This document shows, piece by piece, positions 59,190 through 64,000 of a DNA stretch of 64,000 bases. A program made the position numbers and the translations under genes. Source of the DNA: Cymbidium sinense (taxonomy: Eukaryota; Streptophyta; Magnoliopsida; Asparagales; Orchidaceae); assembly GCA_021442155.1 (NCBI GenBank), contig CM038228.1, positions 89,919,737 through 89,983,736 of the forward strand. Direction: 5' to 3'. A model generated the notes under the pieces. That model did no database searches, was not told the DNA's origin, and was given only the letters and a program-made list of their open reading frames with translations. Each line of letters begins with the position of its first letter. Position 1 is the stretch's first letter.

Positions 59190-59660
59190 GATTTGGCTCA
59201 TGTTGATCCATTTAGGTCAAAATGGGTCAACTTGGGTCAAACTAAGGGTTGGGTCAAGTTCATATTACCATTTGAAATATTTTGGCATCATTGGTTTAGT
59301 TTAATTTCATTTACATTTGAATTTAGTTCATTTGATTTCATTTAGGTCAAATGGGCCAAGTTGACCAATTTGACCCATTTGACCTATTTTTGGGTCATGT
59401 TTGGTTGGTCATGTATGTTGAAGGTTTGGTTTCAATCAATTTTGGTTTAATTTGATTTGGCTCAATTTGACCTTTTAGTCAAGTTGGGTTCAAGGTCAAT
59501 TGGGCTAGGTTAGGTCTAGTTGGCCAATTGAGGCTTTGGTCAAGTTCAACAAGTGATTTGGAATGAACTGAACCCATTAGTTTCAATCAATTTGGCTTAG
59601 ATCAAGTTTTGACACATTTTGACTTTTTAGGTCAAGTTGGGTCAACTTGGGTCAAGTGGC
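59190..59660. promoter_or_regulatory. W-box-like cluster, 5' LTR of C
   Basis: GGTCAA/TTGACC field with dense parts at 59210-59260, 59343-59385 and 59625-59660. Confidence 0.45.
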
Positions 59661-60282
59661 CAATTGGGCTAGGTTAGGCTCAAATGATGACTTGGTCAAG
59701 TTCAAACATTGGTCATGAATGAGTTTTGATCAATGGTTTCAATCAATTTGGCCTATGGTGGATTTTGGCTAGTTTAGATTTCATTTTGGCTAAGTGTTGA
59801 CTTGGTCAACCCTTAAGTTTGACTTGGTTTGACCCAATTTGAGTGATTGATCATCTCATGATGATTGTTGCTCACAATGTGAGGCTTAGTTGAGCTTAGT
59901 TCAATCCAATTTGTAGGATTATAATTTGGCTCAAAATACTTTAGGTCACTTTGGGTCAAGTGAAAGTAGGTAAAATGGCTTGGTCAAAGCTTGATTTGAG
60001 TTTGATTGAACTCACATATGGATTTATGATTGAAATATCCATTTGCAAGTGATTTGAAGTCTTTTGGGTTTTGAACAATTTCAAAGTTCATGAAGTTTGA
60101 CTTGGTTTGATTTATTTGAGTATGATATTTGATTTATAGGATTCAGGATTGATTGAATCATGAAGAAAAATCAAGGGTTTGACTTGATTTGAAATTGATT
60201 TGGCTAAGTTCAAGAATTTGACTGAAAGGCTTAGGAATTTTGATTGAATTTGAGTTTGAGTTTTGAATTGATTTTGGATATT

Positions 60283-60479
60283 TGAATTTATATTTCATTT
60301 ATATTTGAATATAAATGAGAATATGAATGATTATAGAAAATCTGAATTTGAATTGATTTGATTTGATTTGGCTAAGATAAGAAAGTGACTTAGGAAAGAT
60401 TTTTTATTTGGATTTGAATTTTGATTTAGTTTGATTGAATTGAATTTTTATATATTATATATATATATATATATTTTAT

Positions 60480-60513
<34 letters not shown>

Positions 60514-60710
60514 GGAATATAAATGAGAATATAAATGTTGTGAGAAAATTCCTTGAATTTGAATTGATTTAGATTTGATTTAGGCTAAGTCCATAAGATA
60601 GAATCAAAATGACTTAGGAAATATTTTTTGTTTGGGTTTTGAATTTTGAATTTGGTTTGATTGATTCAAATTTATATTTCATTTATATATGTGAATATAA
60701 ATGGGTTTTG
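60283..60710. repeat. AT-rich hairpins and TA run, 5' LTR of C
   Basis: Hairpins of the 45-bp type at about 60285-60325 and 60668-60705; between them the middle one has been replaced or expanded by a TA-rich run (about 60447-60513) that is not in C's other LTR. Confidence 0.6.
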
Positions 60711-61164
60711 ACAAAATTCTTTGGATTTGTTAGATTTGATTTAGGCTAAGTCCATGAGAGTGAATCAAAGGACTTAGGAAATAATTTTGAATTTGGAATT
60801 TCAATCATGCGCTTCAATCATAAGTTTCAATTGTTTGGAATTTATTCGTGATTTGAGAAAATTCAATAAATTGATTGGTTTGAGGGGAGTTGAGTTGTAT
60901 GAGTTTGGAGAATCAATCAAGTTGGAATTGATTTGAGTTTGACTTGAAGGGAGGAAGTGAGGAATTTGGAGTTAAGCTTAGGTAGCAAATTTTCCTAACA
61001 CCCTAAGGCATAACCTATTCCTATGGCTAACTCTTCTAAGTCTCTGTGCTAGGTCGAGTGTCCACCTAATCACTAGAAGTGTCTTAAGACTAAGAACTCT
61101 TAAAGTCTAAGAGAAGTCCCATGTCTAAAGATGAGTTGAGAGCTCATCCAAAATGAGGTCAACA

Positions 61165-61857
61165 AGGACAACCAAAGGACATCCTCAATCAAGACCAAGA
61201 CTGAGCATGTCCAAATATAATGACAACCATTGCCTAGTCATCATAAATCATTTAGAGTCTGATAGGTTATTCTCAAATCATGTTAACTCTTATGAGGAGG
61301 CATGTTAGAAACTCAAAAATATGAGATGCACCGCTAGAGTTTAAAGAAGAGATCACAACCATCGACTCAAAGAAATCAACTTGGGAATTGAAGATAATCC
61401 ACGTTCGACATACATTAGTTCCTTATTGAATGAAGAAGAGACCATTTACTTAGTTAGGCTATTAACTGAGTTTAAGGACTACTTCACATGGAGTTATGAA
61501 GAAATGCTCGATTAATCTTCTCATGTGGTAGTCCATAAACTAGCAATAAAATCTGAAGCTAATCTTATCAAGCAAGCTTCTAGATGCATGTGATTAGACA
61601 TTGAACAACAGATCATTTCTAACATTAAGAAGCTGATCGATGATGGTTTTATTAGGGAAGAAAAATTTCCTACCTAGTTGGCCAGTGTCATTCTAGTTAA
61701 GAAGAAGAATGGCCAAATTCACATATCATTTTTTTAATCTAAATAAGGCACATCCTAAGATAATTTCCACCAATCAATTGATGGTGGACATTGCCTCATC
61801 TCATGTAATTTTCTCCTTCATAGATGGCTCATCTGGATACATCCAAATAAACATGGC
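61165..61857 (+). pseudogene. Element D: RT connector and RT N-terminus, plus strand
   Basis: Pol fragment opposite to A-C. It starts right after the LTR of C with the connector region, continues through a readable part with SLLNEEET, LTEFKDYFTWSYEEML (about 61405-61515), then the RT start with IKKLIDDGFIREEKFPT and HISFF-NLNKAHP (stop and shift at about 61674 and 61735), and FSFIDGSSGYIQINMA, where it is cut by an LTR start at 61858. It has fewer deletions than C. Confidence 0.75.
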
Positions 61858-61997
61858 TGTTGACCTCACATTTGGAGTGAGCTTTCAACTTCTCCATATT
61901 ATATATAGGACTCCTCTAGATATTAAGAGTTCCTTGGTCTTAAGACACTTATAGTGATTAGGTGAACACTTAATCTAACTCTAGAGACTTAGAGGAG
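61858..61997 (+). repeat. Start of an inverted LTR, 140 bp
   Basis: TGTTGACCTCAC follows directly on the RT codons of element D, so an LTR is inserted there. Only the first 140 bases are seen before a second LTR start. Confidence 0.65.
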
Positions 61998-64000
61998 TGT
62001 TGACCTCACTTTTGGAGTGAGCTTTCAACTTCTCCAACTTAGACATAGGACTCCTCTAGACATTAAGAGTTCCTTAGTCTTAAGACACTTCTAGTGATTA
62101 GGTGAACACTTAACCTAACCATAGAAGAGTTAGCCATATGAATAGGTTATGCCTTAAGGGTGTTAGGAAAACTTGCTACCCTATATCAAACCAATCCTTG
62201 CTTCCTCCTTCAAATCAATAAATCAAATCAAATCAATTCAACTCAATGATTTTCAAATCAAATCATCAAATCAAACCAAAATCAAACTTCAATGATTTTC
62301 AAATCATCAATCAAATCAAATTTTAAATCATTAAACTCATTGATTTTCTCAAATCATCAACCAAATCAAAATTAAATCATTTTCAACTCAATTTTCAAAA
62401 TAAAATTCAAATAAATTCAAATCAAACTCAAAATCAAAATCTTTCCTAATCCCTTTGATTTCATCTTATGGACTTAGCCAAACAAATCCAAATCATTTCA
62501 AAAAAGATTTTCATAACATTTATATTCTCATATTCACAAATATAAATGAAATATAAATTCAAACAACCAAAATCAATTCAAAACTCAAGCCCAAATCTAA
62601 CTAAAATCTAACATATGCTCTTTCAAGTCAAATTCTTGAACTTAGCCAAATCATTCTTAAATCAATTCAAACCTTTGGATTTTATCTTCAAAAAATCAAA
62701 TCCTTCAATCAAAACCAAATATAAACATAAACCTCAATAATCAAACCAAAATCAAACTAACCAAATCAAACCCATGTTCATCCTTTAAACTTGAAATTGT
62801 CAAATGAATCAAAACCAATTTGACTCTAAATCACTTGCAATTGGATTTATACTTCAGTCCATATGTGAGTTCAACCAAACTTGAATCAAACTTTGATCAC
62901 GCCAATTGACTCACTTAGGCTCACTTGACCCAAAGTGACCTAAAGCACCTTTTTGAGCCAAATTCTAATCCAACCCAAATTGGATTGAACTAAGCCCATC
63001 TAAGCCTCACATTGTGAGCAACAATCATCCTAGGATGATCAATCACTCAAATTGGGTCAAACCAAGTCAAACCTAGCCTTTGACCAAGTCAACACTTAGC
63101 CCAAATGAAACTCAAACTAGCCAAAATCCACCATAGGCCAAATTGATTGAAACCATTGATCTAAACCAATCCAAAATCAATGATTAAACATGATCAAGTC
63201 ATCAATTGAGCCAAACCAAGCCAAATTGGCCACTTGACCCAAGTTGACCTAAAAGTCAAAATGGGTCAAATCTTGATCTAAGCCAAATTGATTGTAACCA
63301 ATGGGTCAAATTCATTCTAAATCACTTTTTGAACTTGACCAAAGCAATTGGCCAACTAGACAACTAGCCCAATTGACCATGAACCCAACTTGACCTAAAA
63401 GGTCAAATCAACTTGAAATCAAACCAAACCAAAATTGATTGAAACCAAAGCTTGCAATATATTTCAAATGATCAACCAAGCCTAAACAACCCATGACCTA
63501 ACCTAATAAATGGGTCAAATTGGTCAACTTGACCCATTTGACCTAAGTGAACTCAAATAAACCAAAACTAAATATAAACCAAATTGAACCAAACCAATGA
63601 TACCAAAACACTTCAAATGGTCATATGAACTTGACCTAATGGAAGGTTTGACCCAATTTGACCAATTGGTCAACTTGATCCAAGTTCACCCATTTTGACC
63701 TAAATAGGTCAACTTTAGCCAAATCATATCAAATCAACTCCAAATTCTTTGAAATTTGGCCCAACCAATTTTTGAATCATTTTAAATCTGCCCAAATCAA
63801 AATCAAGGACAAATAACCATTTTACCTTTGGGTCAAAGGGTAACCTATGGCCAAATCCACTTGAAATTTGGTCAATTCCTTTTCATGGCCACTTGGCATC
63901 CTCTAGTGGACCACATGGACACCAAGGAGGTGGTGAACATGACCCAATGGGTTTGGGTCAGCCATGCCCAACCCAAGGCCAAACTACCCCCCAACAAAAA
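61998..64000 (+). repeat. Second inverted LTR start, runs off the window
   Basis: TGTTGACCTCAC again at 61998 and its next 140 bases match 61858-61997 closely; the LTR then continues through the AT-hairpin block (about 62515-62565) and the W-box-like cluster (about 63225-63720) to the window end. No gene in it. Confidence 0.75.

Larger units (their letters stand above)
28000..61164 (-). mobile_element. Element C: near full-length Tat/Ogre-type retrotransposon, interrupted
   Basis: Both LTRs lie in the same orientation (28000-35428 and 53549-61164) and bracket, on the minus strand, part of the leader, upstream ORF, gag, protease, RT, RH1, aRH, integrase and 3' UTR. An inverted LTR of 5.9 kb (47693-53548) interrupts the leader and the PBS is gone; a 250-bp insertion sits in RT. 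Without these the element is about 27 kb, or about 28 kb with the leader restored to the length seen in A. Five-base flanks are ctcta and aggac, so no target-site duplication. Chimeric origin by recombination is likely. Confidence 0.7.
53549..61164 (-). repeat. 5' LTR of element C, 7.6 kb
   Basis: Plus-strand ends TGGTGAAATAT and AATGAGGTCAACA. All three blocks are present in the order of 28000-35428. The extra length comes partly from the TA run at about 60447-60513. 55860-56280 and 56400-57960 are AT-rich with no gene. Confidence 0.8.

Noticed and set aside
1..64000. Host genes or introns between elements
   Set aside because: Every stretch over about 300 bp could be matched to an element module in another place of the window; no unmatched segment with splice or coding signals was seen, apart from the 250-bp insertion in RT of C.

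Overview
The window looks like a gene-poor, AT-rich stretch of plant nuclear DNA, probably heterochromatic. I see no cellular gene, rRNA or tRNA gene. Nearly all of it is one family of giant Ty3/gypsy LTR retrotransposons of the Tat/Ogre type, in nested, decayed and partly inverted copies. The lineage call rests on Tat-type gag and protease, an RT with YVDD, two successive RNase H domains (a Ty3-type RH and a second 'archaeal-type' aRH), an integrase, and a primer binding site resembling a plant tRNA-Arg. The species cannot be read from the sequence.

Layout, left to right. 1-385: end fragment of an inverted LTR. 390-15417: element A (minus strand), with aRH, RH, RT, protease, nucleocapsid, gag and an upstream ORF, then a 1.9 kb leader, a PBS (10082-10099) and a 5' LTR (10110-15417) lacking its middle third. 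15418-27999: element B (minus strand), into whose 3' LTR element A appears to have inserted; it keeps part of that LTR, a 3' UTR with tandem repeats, and integrase to the protease start. 28000-61164: element C (minus strand), the most complete copy, with 3' LTR 28000-35428, 3' UTR, integrase to gag, upstream ORF and part of the leader; an inverted, truncated LTR (47693-53548) breaks the leader, and the 5' LTR is 53549-61164. 61165-61857: a plus-strand pol fragment (element D). 61858-64000: two nested starts of inverted LTRs.

The modules recur in a fixed order, so the element can be defined by comparing copies. LTRs are about 7.4-7.6 kb and run, in element sense, from TGTTGACC to TTTCAYCA. The 3' UTR is about 3 kb, the coding part about 8 kb and the leader about 2 kb, giving roughly 28 kb in total. 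All coding regions carry stops and frameshifts, so nothing here is an intact gene.

The most unusual signal is in the leader between PBS and gag ORF. About twenty short hairpins stand in a row; their loop (AATTTGGGTA on the plus strand) is conserved while the stem sequence changes from unit to unit and copy to copy with pairing kept by compensatory changes. Other non-coding structure includes a dense field of TTGACC/GGTCAA (W-box-like) motifs in the LTR, about 45-bp AT-rich hairpins repeated every 160-180 bp in the LTR, a conserved 100-bp LTR block that may be the core promoter, and about 325-bp tandem repeats in the 3' UTR.
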